A DNA stretch of 64,000 nucleotides, taken from UBA961 sp049317525 (lineage in GTDB: Bacteria > Bacteroidota > Ignavibacteria > Kapaibacteriales > UBA961). A model generated the notes under the pieces. That model worked only from the letters and a program-made list of their open reading frames with translations. It was not told the origin of the DNA and searched no databases. Shown piece by piece: positions 34,970 through 44,676 of the stretch. The position numbers and the translations under genes were made by a program. The DNA is taken from assembly GCA_049317525.1 (NCBI GenBank), contig JBMOIC010000007.1, forward strand, positions 1 to 64,000, in the 5' to 3' direction. Position 1 is the stretch's first letter, and every line of letters starts with the position of its first letter.

Positions 34970-36848
34970 AAATATGGAGCTTAATGAGCTTAAAAAAGCC
35001 ATATCAACTAAATTAGAAAAACTGATTACGATTAAGTCAACCAAAGATAGTAATCAAGAATATAAAGGTTATGTACTCAAATTCTCTGATGGAGTAGCGC
35101 GAGTTTTAGGGATAACAAAAGCTAGAATAGGACAAAGGCTTACATTTTATTCTGAAATTATAAATGAAAATGGTGAAAAGAAACATATTCTTATTGATGG
35201 TATGATTATGGACATTGAACCACAGTGGACAGAATGTATTGTTTTTGGGGAAGAGCGCTTTATAAAAGAAGGACAAACTGTAGAAATAAAAACAGAAGAT
35301 AGAAATTTACCATTTACAATAAACTATTCTGATTCATATCTAGGAAAAGTTATTGATCCATTATGTAATGAGCAAAAGATAGATAATGATACTTCTGAAT
35401 TTGAAGGTGTTGATGATATTAAAATTCATAAATTAAGTATTGAAGTTCCTGCTCCACTAATTGCTAATCGTGCACCAGTAAATAAACCCTTATTTACTGG
35501 TATAAAAGTAGTTGATTCTGTTCTTCCTATTGGTTTAGGGCAAAGAATGTTAATTATCGGGGATAGGGGCACAGGTAAGTCAGCTTTAGCTAAAACTATG
35601 ATGATAAATTATGGTATAAATGGTTCTGTAGGAATTGAAAAATCATCAGATTTAAAGAATAATAAAAAGGTTTTTATATATACTGCTATTGGTAAAAAGA
35701 TATCTGAGATAAAATCAATCTACTCAGATCTATCAAAAGCTAATATAGATTTTATAGTCGTACTAACTAAAGCAAATGATCCTGCTTCATTAGTATATAT
35801 TGCCCCTTTTGCTGCAACTTCGATTGCAGAATATTATCGAGATCTTGGTCGAGATGTAGTAATAGTTTACGATGATTTAACTAACCATGCAAATGCATAT
35901 AGACATGTTTCATTATTGCTAAAAAGACCACCTGGAAGAGAAGCTTATCCCGGAGATATTTTCTATTTACACTCACGTTTATTAGAACGCTCATCTAACG
36001 TTTTTCTGAAAAAAACAAAAAAGGGATATAAACATAGTTCTGCGGAAGAATGGAGCATTTCAAATCAAAATCAAAAAGATAAAGATTTTATTACCGCTTC
36101 AATTACCGCATTGCCTATTGTACAAACAAAGGAAAGTGATTTTAGTGCATATGTTCCTACAAATATAGTTTCAATAACAGATGGTCAAATTTATCTTGAT
36201 CCAACTTTAATGAACAATGATGTATTCCCTGCAGTTCATGTTGGTTTATCTGTTTCAAGATTAGGTGGAGATGCTCAAAACAATATCATTAAAGCACTAA
36301 CTAAAAGTATAAAAGGTGATTTAGCTGCTTATAATGATAAAATGAAATATAGTACTTATGGTTTAGAGCTAGATGAAATTGGTACTAAAGCTATTTATCA
36401 TGGTAAAAGAATAATACTATTCTTTAAACAAAGATTATTAGAGACAAGCTCAGAACTTGATACAGCTAAAGGTATTAGTTTAATATATATGTGTAAGTAC
36501 TTTGAGGAATTATTCTGGAGTCAATTGAATAAAGAAAATGTAATTCAATATGAAAAACAGTTATCAAGATTATTAAAAAAACCTTTTGAATACTCAGGCA
36601 CAGAACCAATCAAGATATCAAGCAAGAAAATACTATTAGATAAATATTTTGCTTTGAATAAGTTTGGTATGATAAAGCCAGATGATGTATCAAAAATTAG
36701 TGAGAATTTTATTATTCTAAAAAATGATAATTATATGATTTTACGAGAATTTGTAGATTTCTTTCATCTTGAAGAAGAGAAGAAAGTTGAAGATATGTCT
36801 TTAGATGAGATATATGATTCTTTAGTAAAAGTAATTGTTACGAAATAA
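34962..36848 (+). CDS. F1-like ATPase alpha subunit homologue, enlarged
   Basis: A 628-residue homologue of F-ATPase alpha, against about 505-525 usually. The nucleotide-binding loop is GDRGTGKS (200-207; the usual form is GDRQTGKT), followed by RPPGREAYPGDIFYLHSRLLERS (322 on), TALPIVQT, AYVPTNIVSITDGQI and GLSVSRLGGDAQ, in which Arg433 corresponds to the arginine finger. Extra sequence lies at about 345-375 (Lys/Ser-rich) and in the C-terminal part. The ATG at 34962 follows CGGAG and overlaps the previous stop, so it is preferred to an in-frame codon at 34938. Intact alpha and beta motifs argue for a working hexamer. Confidence 0.93.
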   Translation: MNENMELNELKKAISTKLEKLITIKSTKDSNQEYKGYVLKFSDGVARVLGITKARIGQRLTFYSEIINENGEKKHILIDGMIMDIEPQWTECIVFGEERFIKEGQTVEIKTEDRNLPFTINYSDSYLGKVIDPLCNEQKIDNDTSEFEGVDDIKIHKLSIEVPAPLIANRAPVNKPLFTGIKVVDSVLPIGLGQRMLIIGDRGTGKSALAKTMMINYGINGSVGIEKSSDLKNNKKVFIYTAIGKKISEIKSIYSDLSKANIDFIVVLTKANDPASLVYIAPFAATSIAEYYRDLGRDVVIVYDDLTNHANAYRHVSLLLKRPPGREAYPGDIFYLHSRLLERSSNVFLKKTKKGYKHSSAEEWSISNQNQKDKDFITASITALPIVQTKESDFSAYVPTNIVSITDGQIYLDPTLMNNDVFPAVHVGLSVSRLGGDAQNNIIKALTKSIKGDLAAYNDKMKYSTYGLELDEIGTKAIYHGKRIILFFKQRLLETSSELDTAKGISLIYMCKYFEELFWSQLNKENVIQYEKQLSRLLKKPFEYSGTEPIKISSKKILLDKYFALNKFGMIKPDDVSKISENFIILKNDNYMILREFVDFFHLEEEKKVEDMSLDEIYDSLVKVIVTK

Positions 36849-36869
36849 ATAGATAATATATAAGCCAAT

Positions 36870-37862
36870 ATGTCTCAAAGCCAACATATAAAGAGTGAAA
36901 TACAAGAAATAGGGAAATTAAAGGATATTGCAGAAATAATGTCTGCTATGTCTGCTGCTAATTTAGCTCTATTTCAAAAAGTAAAACTTAAAACAGAAAT
37001 ACGGATAGATGAATCATCCTTTGAACATGGTGTTATATCCTCTCATATAGGTTTCAAAGCATTAGATACGATCTTCGGATTATTTAATCCAAACTATACT
37101 TCTTTTATAAAAACTAGTAATAATAAGGTAGTTCCACTAGAAGAAGAATATGCTTTGAATGTATTTATTGGAAGTGATATGGGTTTCTGTGGTAAATTTA
37201 ATAAGTCTATAAAAGATATTGTAAGAGTCGAAAAGACATTAAAATCAAAACACCACTATATTGGTAAACAACTAACAAGTCTTTCTTCGAAACCTTCTCA
37301 TTTTCCATCTTTTAAAGACAAATCCAAAGATATAGATAAAAGTGTTTCAGTAATTGATATAATATCAGAATATTTCAATATACTTTATTTTGGTTCTAAT
37401 CCGATTATACAATCAAATACAAAGGTAATCAGATATATATTTAATGTATTAGTGAAAGGTAAGATTATTCCTATAGCTTGTGATATAAATATTGAGATGA
37501 ATATTTTGTTAAATAATCATAGTAATAATATATATAATAATGTGATTATGGATTTATACAAGTCCTCAGATCCTAGTCATATTCCAGAATATATAATACT
37601 TGATCCTAATATTGAAGAAATTAAAAAAGCAATTATCCAAATATCAAAGCAATATTTGATATCAATATCAACTACAATCTTAGTAGAAAGTCTGATAGCA
37701 GAAAACCAAGTTAGAAGTAGCTCTATGGAAACTACTAAAGATGAAGCTCAACAGATTATGTATAAACTTAATAAGAAGCTAGCTAAAGAAAGACAAGCTA
37801 AAATTACAGGTGAGTTAATTGAGTTAATTACCTCCTTTACTTCTCTTAACGATTCTAATTAA
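36870..37862 (+). CDS. F1-like ATPase gamma subunit homologue
   Basis: A 330-residue homologue of the rotor-shaft gamma subunit (usually about 285-300). The N-terminal helix (SEIQEIGKLKDIAEIMSAMSAANLALF) matches the gamma pattern. A SDMGFCGKFN motif (about 101-110) corresponds to the usual SDRGLCGGFN. The C-terminal helix ESLIAENQVRSSSMETTKDEAQQIM...KERQAKITGELIELI aligns with the conserved gamma end. The middle (about 110-190) is longer than usual and Lys/Ser-rich. It is the last gene of the run. Keeping gamma without a c ring suggests the shaft couples to another protein, perhaps the two-TM protein. Confidence 0.92.
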   Translation: MSQSQHIKSEIQEIGKLKDIAEIMSAMSAANLALFQKVKLKTEIRIDESSFEHGVISSHIGFKALDTIFGLFNPNYTSFIKTSNNKVVPLEEEYALNVFIGSDMGFCGKFNKSIKDIVRVEKTLKSKHHYIGKQLTSLSSKPSHFPSFKDKSKDIDKSVSVIDIISEYFNILYFGSNPIIQSNTKVIRYIFNVLVKGKIIPIACDINIEMNILLNNHSNNIYNNVIMDLYKSSDPSHIPEYIILDPNIEEIKKAIIQISKQYLISISTTILVESLIAENQVRSSSMETTKDEAQQIMYKLNKKLAKERQAKITGELIELITSFTSLNDSN

Positions 37863-37896
37863 TATCTATCGTTTTAGTTAATATATTTTTATTTCT

Positions 37897-38658
37897 CTAT
37901 CTCTTTAAAACTCCAATCATAACCCCAAATGCTCCGTCTAATTGAATCCACCTTTTATATGGAGCATATGTTCTGGAAATTGCTCCATCTAAATATAGTG
38001 CTTGTTCACAATGCTGATTTTTAAAATAATTGGCAAATTCATAGAGTGTAATTGGCTTTCTAGACATAGCAAAAATCAATTTCCCCTTTTTAGAGATTCC
38101 TACTCCATTACGTATATTGAAATATCCTGAAGTATCTGAAAAATATGGATTTATACGATTATTGATAAGTAACATTGGTCCAGACTGAGTAGCATGCTTT
38201 ACATTGTGTATCTTATGATAATCTTTAGCTAAACATATCCCAGGTTTATCATCTTTAGTACAATAGAATACTCCATTTGGTTGAATAAAGAAATTCCCTG
38301 ATCCAGATTGCATATTCAAATGCTGATATTGAATATTATTTGCAATATATAAACCAACTGGAATAAATCCCCTGTGATACATCCCGCCATTCATCGCAAA
38401 TAGTAAATGTTTATTATACTTTTCAATGTATTGTTTTAATCTACCTAATGTCTTTAAAAAAACTCTTGAATCGTCTTTCCAATAAAAGGCTATTATTTCT
38501 TTTTGTGGATTATATATATGTAGAATAAAATCCTTGTTTTGTAAGTCCCTAGCCATATGCTCAGGATTTATAATAGGATCACTAATTAATATTTGACTAT
38601 ATAAAGGGTTTGATATACAACAAATAGATATAATAATTATTATGATATTAAATAACAT
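37897..38658 (-). CDS. Phosphodiester glycosidase family protein
   Basis: A 253-residue secreted protein of the NAGPA/DUF2233 family (phosphodiester glycosidase; exopolysaccharide-related members exist). The signal peptide covers about 1-21 (ending LYSQ). Family motifs: FAMNGGMYHR (about 87-96), a QSGPMLL stretch (about 157-163), FNIRNGVGIS (about 178-187) and the LYLDGAISR block (about 221-229). It removes or cleaves sugar-phosphodiester groups in characterised relatives; the substrate here is unknown. It is convergent to the ATPase gamma gene with a 34-nt gap. Confidence 0.88.
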   Translation of the reverse strand: MLFNIIIIIISICCISNPLYSQILISDPIINPEHMARDLQNKDFILHIYNPQKEIIAFYWKDDSRVFLKTLGRLKQYIEKYNKHLLFAMNGGMYHRGFIPVGLYIANNIQYQHLNMQSGSGNFFIQPNGVFYCTKDDKPGICLAKDYHKIHNVKHATQSGPMLLINNRINPYFSDTSGYFNIRNGVGISKKGKLIFAMSRKPITLYEFANYFKNQHCEQALYLDGAISRTYAPYKRWIQLDGAFGVMIGVLKR

Positions 38659-38706
38659 ATATATGTTGAATTGTTACTCATTATTTTCAATAAATGTTAA
38701 GAATAA

Positions 38707-39339
38707 TTATTTATTTATCATATTTTGTATTTCATTATAGGTAGTATTAAAAGATGAAAGATATCGCTTTAATTCTTTTTCTTTTTTTATTGTTTTACTC
38801 TTCTTAAAATCTCCACCATCACAATCATTTGATTTTGTAATAAGAGTAATAAGATTACCTGTTTTATCATAATAAGCCCTAGATTCATCGCTACAAGCTT
38901 CGGCTCCACCTGATTGTAAGACGAAAAACACACTTCCATCTTTTAGATATATAGAATATTCATTTAACCATTCATGTCCATTAAAATTAGCAGTATACAT
39001 ACTATACTGTTCATTTATTTGACAAAATGAAGCTGTTTGTTCATATGATTGTTCTTCACTATCTTCAAATGGAGTTTCCTTTGCTATTTTCTTCCCATTT
39101 TTACATTCAATCTTACTTTTATTCTTACTTAAAAGTTGTACTTCTTCATACATTGCTTTAATTTCTGCAATCCTTGATGCAGTGTCTTGAACTATAGTTT
39201 CAGGAACAATTTCTGTTTTTGTTGAATCTACCTTATTCAGTTTTTCAATAGAAGTATTTTCTTCAATTTTCTTCCCACAACCCAAAATCAATAATGTAAA
39301 AATGAATACGATACTTGTTAAAGCGAATTGTTTTTTCAT
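38707..39339 (-). CDS. Lipoprotein, unknown
   Basis: A 210-residue lipoprotein with lipobox LILGC (Cys21). A Thr/Glu-rich linker follows, then a strand-rich domain: SFCQINEQYSMYTANFNGHEWLNEYSIYLKDGSVFFVLQSGGAEACSDESRAYYD. The last stretch (QSGGAEAC...YYDKTGNLI) resembles small Bacteroidota lipoproteins of unknown role. It starts 48 nt upstream of the phosphodiester glycosidase stop direction and is on the same strand, so it may be cotranscribed with that gene. Confidence 0.75.
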   Translation of the reverse strand: MKKQFALTSIVFIFTLLILGCGKKIEENTSIEKLNKVDSTKTEIVPETIVQDTASRIAEIKAMYEEVQLLSKNKSKIECKNGKKIAKETPFEDSEEQSYEQTASFCQINEQYSMYTANFNGHEWLNEYSIYLKDGSVFFVLQSGGAEACSDESRAYYDKTGNLITLITKSNDCDGGDFKKSKTIKKEKELKRYLSSFNTTYNEIQNMINK

Positions 39340-39473
39340 GATAAACCCCAGTAATAAATCAATTAATAATAAAATATCATATTTAGTGTATTATATGTGT
39401 AATTATCTTAACCTTTTGTAAGCTACACAATATTTATAAGTTAGCATAGATGATGAACACGATAACAATCATA

Positions 39474-40598
39474 TTATCTGTTTTTAGTTTCTTCTTCGAA
39501 TAAAGCATAAAGAAACGGTTCTATGTACTTCCAATATGAAAAAAAACTTCCAAAATATCTATCATGTACAGGAACCATCCATTCACGGCTTTCTTCGAAT
39601 CCATTATATTTATTTAGTGGATGTTCTTTATATATGATTCTAGTTTCTTTTATCAAAGGATATAGATCAGAAAACTCTCCAACAAACACCTGGATTCCAT
39701 CAATATTCTTTGCTAAGTTCAGCAAGAAATTCATTGATAAAGAACCAATTGGATATTCTTTAAAGATTGAAGGTTCTATGAGTAAGATTCGATTTGCTGC
39801 TATATCATTATGCCAAGAATAATCTATATTATACCAATTATATAAAAGAGTTGGAACTGTTACATCAATACTAAAATTGGCAGTAGATTCCGGTAAAATA
39901 GTATGTAAATCAAGCTGAATTGTATCTTTTAGTGATTCAGGAATAGAGTTAACAGGCAACAATTCATAAGGCATATCTAGGAAAGTATTTTTTTGATCTG
40001 AATGTGTATAGCGATTGATATTTTCCTGATTAATGATATACTGTTTACTGCTAAAACTACCCGCTACCCATTGCCAGCTACATGCATTACTTGCCCAATC
40101 TGCATCTAATAAATAATAATACATCCACTTAGCTGGATATTTCCAATGAGAATGAGCAAAATTACACACTAAAGAAGCAGTATACATTCTACAATGATTA
40201 TGCATATAACCAGAAGAATATAAAAGCTTTATTGCTTCATCAATAGAATCTATACCTGTATGTACATTAACAATTGAAGATGGTATAAGATGGTTAACTA
40301 CATCTTTCTGGGGCTGCTTAATATCATCATTAATAGTATGAGATAAATATTTCCATTGAGATTGAAAGAAATCTCTCCAAGCTAATTCTTTTACAAATAT
40401 TTCTATTTCATTCCATGAATACGATTGTTTAATAATATGATTAAATACTTGTTTAGTAGTAAGAATACCTCTGGATATATATGGAGATAAATAGGTAATC
40501 TTGCCATCGATATAATTCCTTGTTTTACCATATTGAATAGGATCAATGGAATTAAGCTTTAATAATATATTAGATTTATCAGTTGGAAATATATTCAT
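39474..40598 (-). CDS. Photolyase/cryptochrome-like FAD-binding protein lacking the antenna domain
   Basis: A 374-residue protein aligned to the C-terminal FAD-binding domain of DNA photolyases and cryptochromes. Motifs: TYLSPYISRGILT (about 36-48), FVKELAWRDFFQSQW (about 75-90), GYMHNHCRMYTAS (about 148-160), LLDADWASNACSWQWVAG (about 181-198) and FSSKQYIINQENINRYT. It lacks the N-terminal Rossmann antenna-chromophore domain. The ATG at 40598 is chosen; the frame is open for 90 nt more, into the mnmE end. A C-terminal extension (about 250-374) is not assigned. It may repair UV lesions or sense light. Confidence 0.85.
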   Translation of the reverse strand: MNIFPTDKSNILLKLNSIDPIQYGKTRNYIDGKITYLSPYISRGILTTKQVFNHIIKQSYSWNEIEIFVKELAWRDFFQSQWKYLSHTINDDIKQPQKDVVNHLIPSSIVNVHTGIDSIDEAIKLLYSSGYMHNHCRMYTASLVCNFAHSHWKYPAKWMYYYLLDADWASNACSWQWVAGSFSSKQYIINQENINRYTHSDQKNTFLDMPYELLPVNSIPESLKDTIQLDLHTILPESTANFSIDVTVPTLLYNWYNIDYSWHNDIAANRILLIEPSIFKEYPIGSLSMNFLLNLAKNIDGIQVFVGEFSDLYPLIKETRIIYKEHPLNKYNGFEESREWMVPVHDRYFGSFFSYWKYIEPFLYALFEEETKNR

Positions 40599-40656
40599 GT
40601 ATGTGTTCGATTCTAAAAGAGAAATATAAAAATAATTAGTAAAACATGTTGGGAAG

Positions 40657-42012
40657 TTATTTTCCAATACACATTGAAGCAAATACATCGTTTAATAAGT
40701 CTTCATTGTAAATTGTCCCAATAATCAATCCTAAAGAATCTAAAGCAGAGCGCAAATCTACCGCTAACATATCGGTTGTTTCACCTTGCCTTGCAAGCTC
40801 TAAAGCAGAATAAATATGATTCTGATATTCTTTTAATAGGTCTACTTGTCTTTGATTAAGTAAAAAAGACATATGGATATCTGTTTTTGACATGCAAGAA
40901 CTAATGTAATTAAGGATATCTTGTAAACCATAATTACTGAGCACAGAGGTAAATACATTATGCGAATCATTGCTGAATTCATCATTAATATGATCTGCTT
41001 TATTATGAATAAAACATATATCAGCATCTGAATTTAATTCTTTGGCAATATTATACAAATGATCAGAATTATGAATGCCACATGTAATATCATTCACAAT
41101 ACAAATAATAGATGCCTTATTAATTAAATTCATAGATAAAGAAATGCCCTCGATTTCTATAATATCTTTGGTATTCTCATGAATACCTGCAGTATCGATT
41201 AAATTTACATGTAATCCATCAATAAGTAAAGAAGCTTCAACAAAGTCTCTGGTAGTACCCGGAATAGGACTAATAATAGACCTAGAATACCCAAGTAAAG
41301 CATTGAATAGACTAGATTTACCAGCATTAGGGTGTCCCAACAATAAAACATTATAACCACTTCTTAATGTTTTTGCAGAATCAAATGTCCTAATAAAGCT
41401 TTGAGCAACAGTATATAATATTGTTAATTCTTGCACTAAAGTATCATGAGAAACCAATTGAATGTTTTCTTGAGAAAAGTCAAAATCCAATATTAAATAT
41501 TTAAATAATTTCTCGGTTTTATCTTTTAAAGAAATAATTTCTTTTTTGAATGAACCAATTAATTGTTTAGAAGCACTTTCAAGAGCCGCTGGAGATTGTA
41601 AATGAATTATATCATTTATAGCTTCAGCTTGTGTTAGATCTAGTTTACCATTTAGAAAAGCTCTTAAAGAAAATTCGCCAGGTTCTGCACGTCTGGCACC
41701 TGAAGCAATTAGGCATTGTAGTATTTGTTCAGGAACAATAAAACCGCCATGACAACCAATTTCAATGATATCTTGACCAGTAAATGAATGCGGGCCTTTG
41801 TACCAAAATAAAGTGATAGTATCGACAGGAATATCATTTTTATAAAATATACCATAGCTAATTGAATGAGAGGACTTTTCAGTAATGTCGAAATGTATAT
41901 GTTTATTAATAATGGTAGATGCATCATTACCAGAAATACGTAGAAGTGCTACACCACTAAGACCAGGTGGAGTAATAATAGAGCAAATGGTATCATCCGT
42001 ATTAAAATGCAT
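40657..42012 (-). CDS. mnmE: tRNA modification GTPase MnmE (TrmE)
   Basis: A 451-residue MnmE, the GTPase partner of MnmG in wobble-uridine modification. It has an N-terminal formyl-THF-binding domain (ITPPGLSGVALLRISG start), a helical domain and a G domain with G1 GHPNAGKSS (about 227), G3 DTAGIH (about 275) and G4 HNKAD (about 335). The C-terminal CIGK carries the catalytic Cys. The ATG at 42012 overlaps the end of the Omp85 gene by 11 nt. It precedes the photolyase-like gene on the same strand. Confidence 0.96.
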   Translation of the reverse strand: MHFNTDDTICSIITPPGLSGVALLRISGNDASTIINKHIHFDITEKSSHSISYGIFYKNDIPVDTITLFWYKGPHSFTGQDIIEIGCHGGFIVPEQILQCLIASGARRAEPGEFSLRAFLNGKLDLTQAEAINDIIHLQSPAALESASKQLIGSFKKEIISLKDKTEKLFKYLILDFDFSQENIQLVSHDTLVQELTILYTVAQSFIRTFDSAKTLRSGYNVLLLGHPNAGKSSLFNALLGYSRSIISPIPGTTRDFVEASLLIDGLHVNLIDTAGIHENTKDIIEIEGISLSMNLINKASIICIVNDITCGIHNSDHLYNIAKELNSDADICFIHNKADHINDEFSNDSHNVFTSVLSNYGLQDILNYISSCMSKTDIHMSFLLNQRQVDLLKEYQNHIYSALELARQGETTDMLAVDLRSALDSLGLIIGTIYNEDLLNDVFASMCIGK

Positions 42013-44188
42013 GGCCAAGTCCGATATGATATTGAGCTTTTGTAAAATTAGGCTGTAAAAATGAAGCTGAATTAGGATCATAAAGAGGAAAAGCTACATC
42101 TAATCTGAAAGGTCCAGCAGGGGTTTCGAAGCGAAATCCTAATCCATAACCAAGGCCCCAATGGCTTGGGGATAATATCCTGCTAATATCTGCTTTTTGA
42201 TAAGTACCAGGAGTTAATCTATTAAAAGAATTACCCCAATCTGCAAATAATACAAAACCACTTTTAGAAATTTTATCTGCCCAAAACTCACCAATATTTG
42301 TTGGTTTTGCCATTGTAATTCTTATTTCTATAGAACCTTCTAATAAACCTGCGCTTCCAATGATATAAGATAATTCATCAACAAGGTTTTCTAAAGAATC
42401 TGAAATTGAAGATTGAGCATCAAGCAAACCTCTGGAAGGCCAAGCCCTTACAGAATTCGCACCACCAGCAAAAAAATGCTTTTCGAATGGAGGAGTAGAT
42501 TGATCGGAAGAAGAAAATCCAAAATTAAAAATATATCCGGCTTTCAGTTTTGTTGCTAAAACAATGTTTTTATCTAAAGAAGTAAATGTATTGAATTGAG
42601 TAAGAAATCGTAAAAAGTTAGAGTAACCGATATTTGGAGCATATTCAACTTGTGGAAGAGTAAGAAAATAACCAGAAGTTGGAGCAATTACAGAATTTCT
42701 TCTATCGCCAGTAAGTGTAATTCCTAAAGTAAAAGAAGCAGGTTTAAAAGGACTATTTTTATAATAATCACTTAAAGAAATATAGGGCGCAATCAATCGT
42801 AAATAATCATCGGAAGAATCACGAGATATAGTTGTAAAATTGATAAGTCTTGAAAAATCAAATGTAATGTCAAAATTTAAATTTGAAAATAAAGTCCATT
42901 CAGGAAAAGTATTAAAATTAGATATTCTAATTAAAGGAACTAATAATTTTAAATTACTTGGTAAATTTCTTAGAGATATTTGAGCAGAATAAGTAAGAGG
43001 AATTCTTTGTTCATTGATAAAAAATGCAAAAGGTTGATTAATTGTAGTACCAAGAGAATACTCGAATTCAATACTTCTTTGATTTGAGAAAAGAGTTCTA
43101 GAAATGTCTTGGGCTAAAAGTCTAGAAAACACTAAAAAAGACATACCAGTGCGGGAAGTCATTAAATCTGAATACGAAGCCTCTGCACCCATATTTAAGA
43201 AATTGTCATTTGTTGTACGATTTAAAAAAATAGAAAAAACAACTTCTTGAGGCTTTTTGTATTTGAGTCTAAAATTTATAGTAGAAAGTGTATCTATTGG
43301 GGTTATAGAAGGAATATGTCTGGCATTAACTTCATCAAAAAAAGACAAACCGATAAGCATAGATTTAGATCTATTTACAGCATTAGGAGATAGCCACTGA
43401 TCTGGTTTGATAGGAATAAAACGAGCTAAAATATCATTTTTAACAGAATGAGTAGAATCAGTAGAATGCTCAAAATTAATAGCTTGTACTTTGAAGCGTT
43501 CGGTATTTTTAAGCTTAATAAGCGATACAACTTGTTTTTCGATAGTATCAATAAAAACATTTTCAATTGTATATTCTAAAGTAGCATAGCCTTCTTCGTG
43601 TAAAGTATGTAATGAACGCGAAATAAAGTTTTGTAAAGAATCTTCATCGTACAAACGAGAGGTACTTTGAATAAAAGAATTATAAATTCTTTGCCATGGA
43701 ATTGACTGAGCAATAAGAGAATCAGAAATCAATAAATCCGCAATATGATATTGTACACCCTCATTGCAAGAGATAGTTATATCACCATAATCCGCAGTAT
43801 CAATATCAATAGTAAGTTTTGTATCAGAATTAAAGTAACCCTTTCTATGATAAAGGTTTAAAACATTTTCTAATTTATTATTGAGGATAATTGAATCTAA
43901 GAATACAGTACTTTTACCAACCGTAGCATAAGGAAAATAATAAGAAAATAGAGTAGGAGTAAGAACCCCTTGAAAATCCATATTTTGTCTTAATTCGCTT
44001 TGAGTAGGAATAGTAATCCCTAAAGTCCTGAAAAGCTGTTGAGAGGTTATACGGGAATTTCCGATGATTTTTACGGATTTAAAAGCAAAAAGGCGCGTTT
44101 CCGCACCTTTTGAGTCAGTAATAACAAATAATACAGCAAAGAAACAGCATAGAATAGTACATCGAAATGAAACCAAAACCGTCTGCAT
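42002..44188 (-). CDS. Omp85/BamA-family outer-membrane protein
   Basis: A 728-residue protein. Signal peptide about 1-29 (ending SKGAE). POTRA-like domains follow (about 32-310; FKSVKIIGNSRITSQQLFRTLGI at the start is a typical first POTRA strand-helix). The C-terminal barrel (about 330-728) contains the Omp85 motif region GGANSVRAWPSRG (about 594-606), then RLDVAFPLYD, and ends in a terminal Phe (GHAF). The family inserts or translocates outer-membrane proteins; whether this is the essential BamA or a TamA-like paralogue cannot be told. It is translationally linked to mnmE. Confidence 0.9.
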   Translation of the reverse strand: MQTVLVSFRCTILCCFFAVLFVITDSKGAETRLFAFKSVKIIGNSRITSQQLFRTLGITIPTQSELRQNMDFQGVLTPTLFSYYFPYATVGKSTVFLDSIILNNKLENVLNLYHRKGYFNSDTKLTIDIDTADYGDITISCNEGVQYHIADLLISDSLIAQSIPWQRIYNSFIQSTSRLYDEDSLQNFISRSLHTLHEEGYATLEYTIENVFIDTIEKQVVSLIKLKNTERFKVQAINFEHSTDSTHSVKNDILARFIPIKPDQWLSPNAVNRSKSMLIGLSFFDEVNARHIPSITPIDTLSTINFRLKYKKPQEVVFSIFLNRTTNDNFLNMGAEASYSDLMTSRTGMSFLVFSRLLAQDISRTLFSNQRSIEFEYSLGTTINQPFAFFINEQRIPLTYSAQISLRNLPSNLKLLVPLIRISNFNTFPEWTLFSNLNFDITFDFSRLINFTTISRDSSDDYLRLIAPYISLSDYYKNSPFKPASFTLGITLTGDRRNSVIAPTSGYFLTLPQVEYAPNIGYSNFLRFLTQFNTFTSLDKNIVLATKLKAGYIFNFGFSSSDQSTPPFEKHFFAGGANSVRAWPSRGLLDAQSSISDSLENLVDELSYIIGSAGLLEGSIEIRITMAKPTNIGEFWADKISKSGFVLFADWGNSFNRLTPGTYQKADISRILSPSHWGLGYGLGFRFETPAGPFRLDVAFPLYDPNSASFLQPNFTKAQYHIGLGHAF

Positions 44189-44271
44189 AATTAATTCCCG
44201 GATTTATGCAAAAAGAGCTGAATATTCAGCTAATTTGTTACAAATCTTACTATTAGCTTCTATAGTATTAA

Positions 44272-44511
44272 TTAATAATAGCTGTCTTCATCTTCATCTT
44301 CATCGTAAAAAAGATCAGATGCAGAATTTTCATATTCGGGCCAAAGATCTTCTATGCCCTCATGAAGTTCATCGTTTTCCTCTAATTCATAGAGATTCTC
44401 TAAAACTTGTTTGGGTGCTCCTGTTCTTTCGGCATAATCGATTAACTCATCTTTGGTTGCCGGCCAGGGAGCATCTTCAAGTGTAAAAGCGAGTTCGGGT
44501 GTCCAAAACAT
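44272..44511 (-). CDS. DUF2795 small acidic protein
   Basis: A 79-residue soluble protein. The DUF2795 core DAPWPATKDELIDYAERTGAP (about 13-33) is followed by a helix (VLENLYELEEND) and an acidic tail (DEDEDEDSYY). Homologues of this small protein are common in Bacteroidota and Ignavibacteria-like genomes; no function is known. It lies upstream of the Omp85 gene on the same strand (gap 83 nt) and is divergent from gatB. Confidence 0.8.
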   Translation of the reverse strand: MFWTPELAFTLEDAPWPATKDELIDYAERTGAPKQVLENLYELEENDELHEGIEDLWPEYENSASDLFYDEDEDEDSYY

Positions 44512-44676
44512 AATTAACTTTAAGTATTGTTAATGATGATAAATAAATCTTGTTTGCTTCAAAGGGCGCAAATATGCGTAAAAAAATCTAATTTTGCCTA
44601 GAAATCTATTTTAGAAAAATAATTAGACTATTATAATTTAATAATAAGTCTATATAATTAAGTTATTTAAGGTATA

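Noticed and set aside
31459..37862. Ordinary housekeeping F-ATPase operon, N-ATPase, or flagellar/T3SS ATPase (FliI-type) locus
   Set aside because: Separate alpha, beta and gamma genes exclude FliI-type enzymes. The housekeeping or N-type reading is disfavoured because a and c are absent and the subunits are enlarged, though only a genome-wide search can settle it.
40599..40688. N-terminal extension of the photolyase-like protein
   Set aside because: The extra 30 codons overlap the mnmE end, are unlike the family, and do not supply the missing antenna domain.
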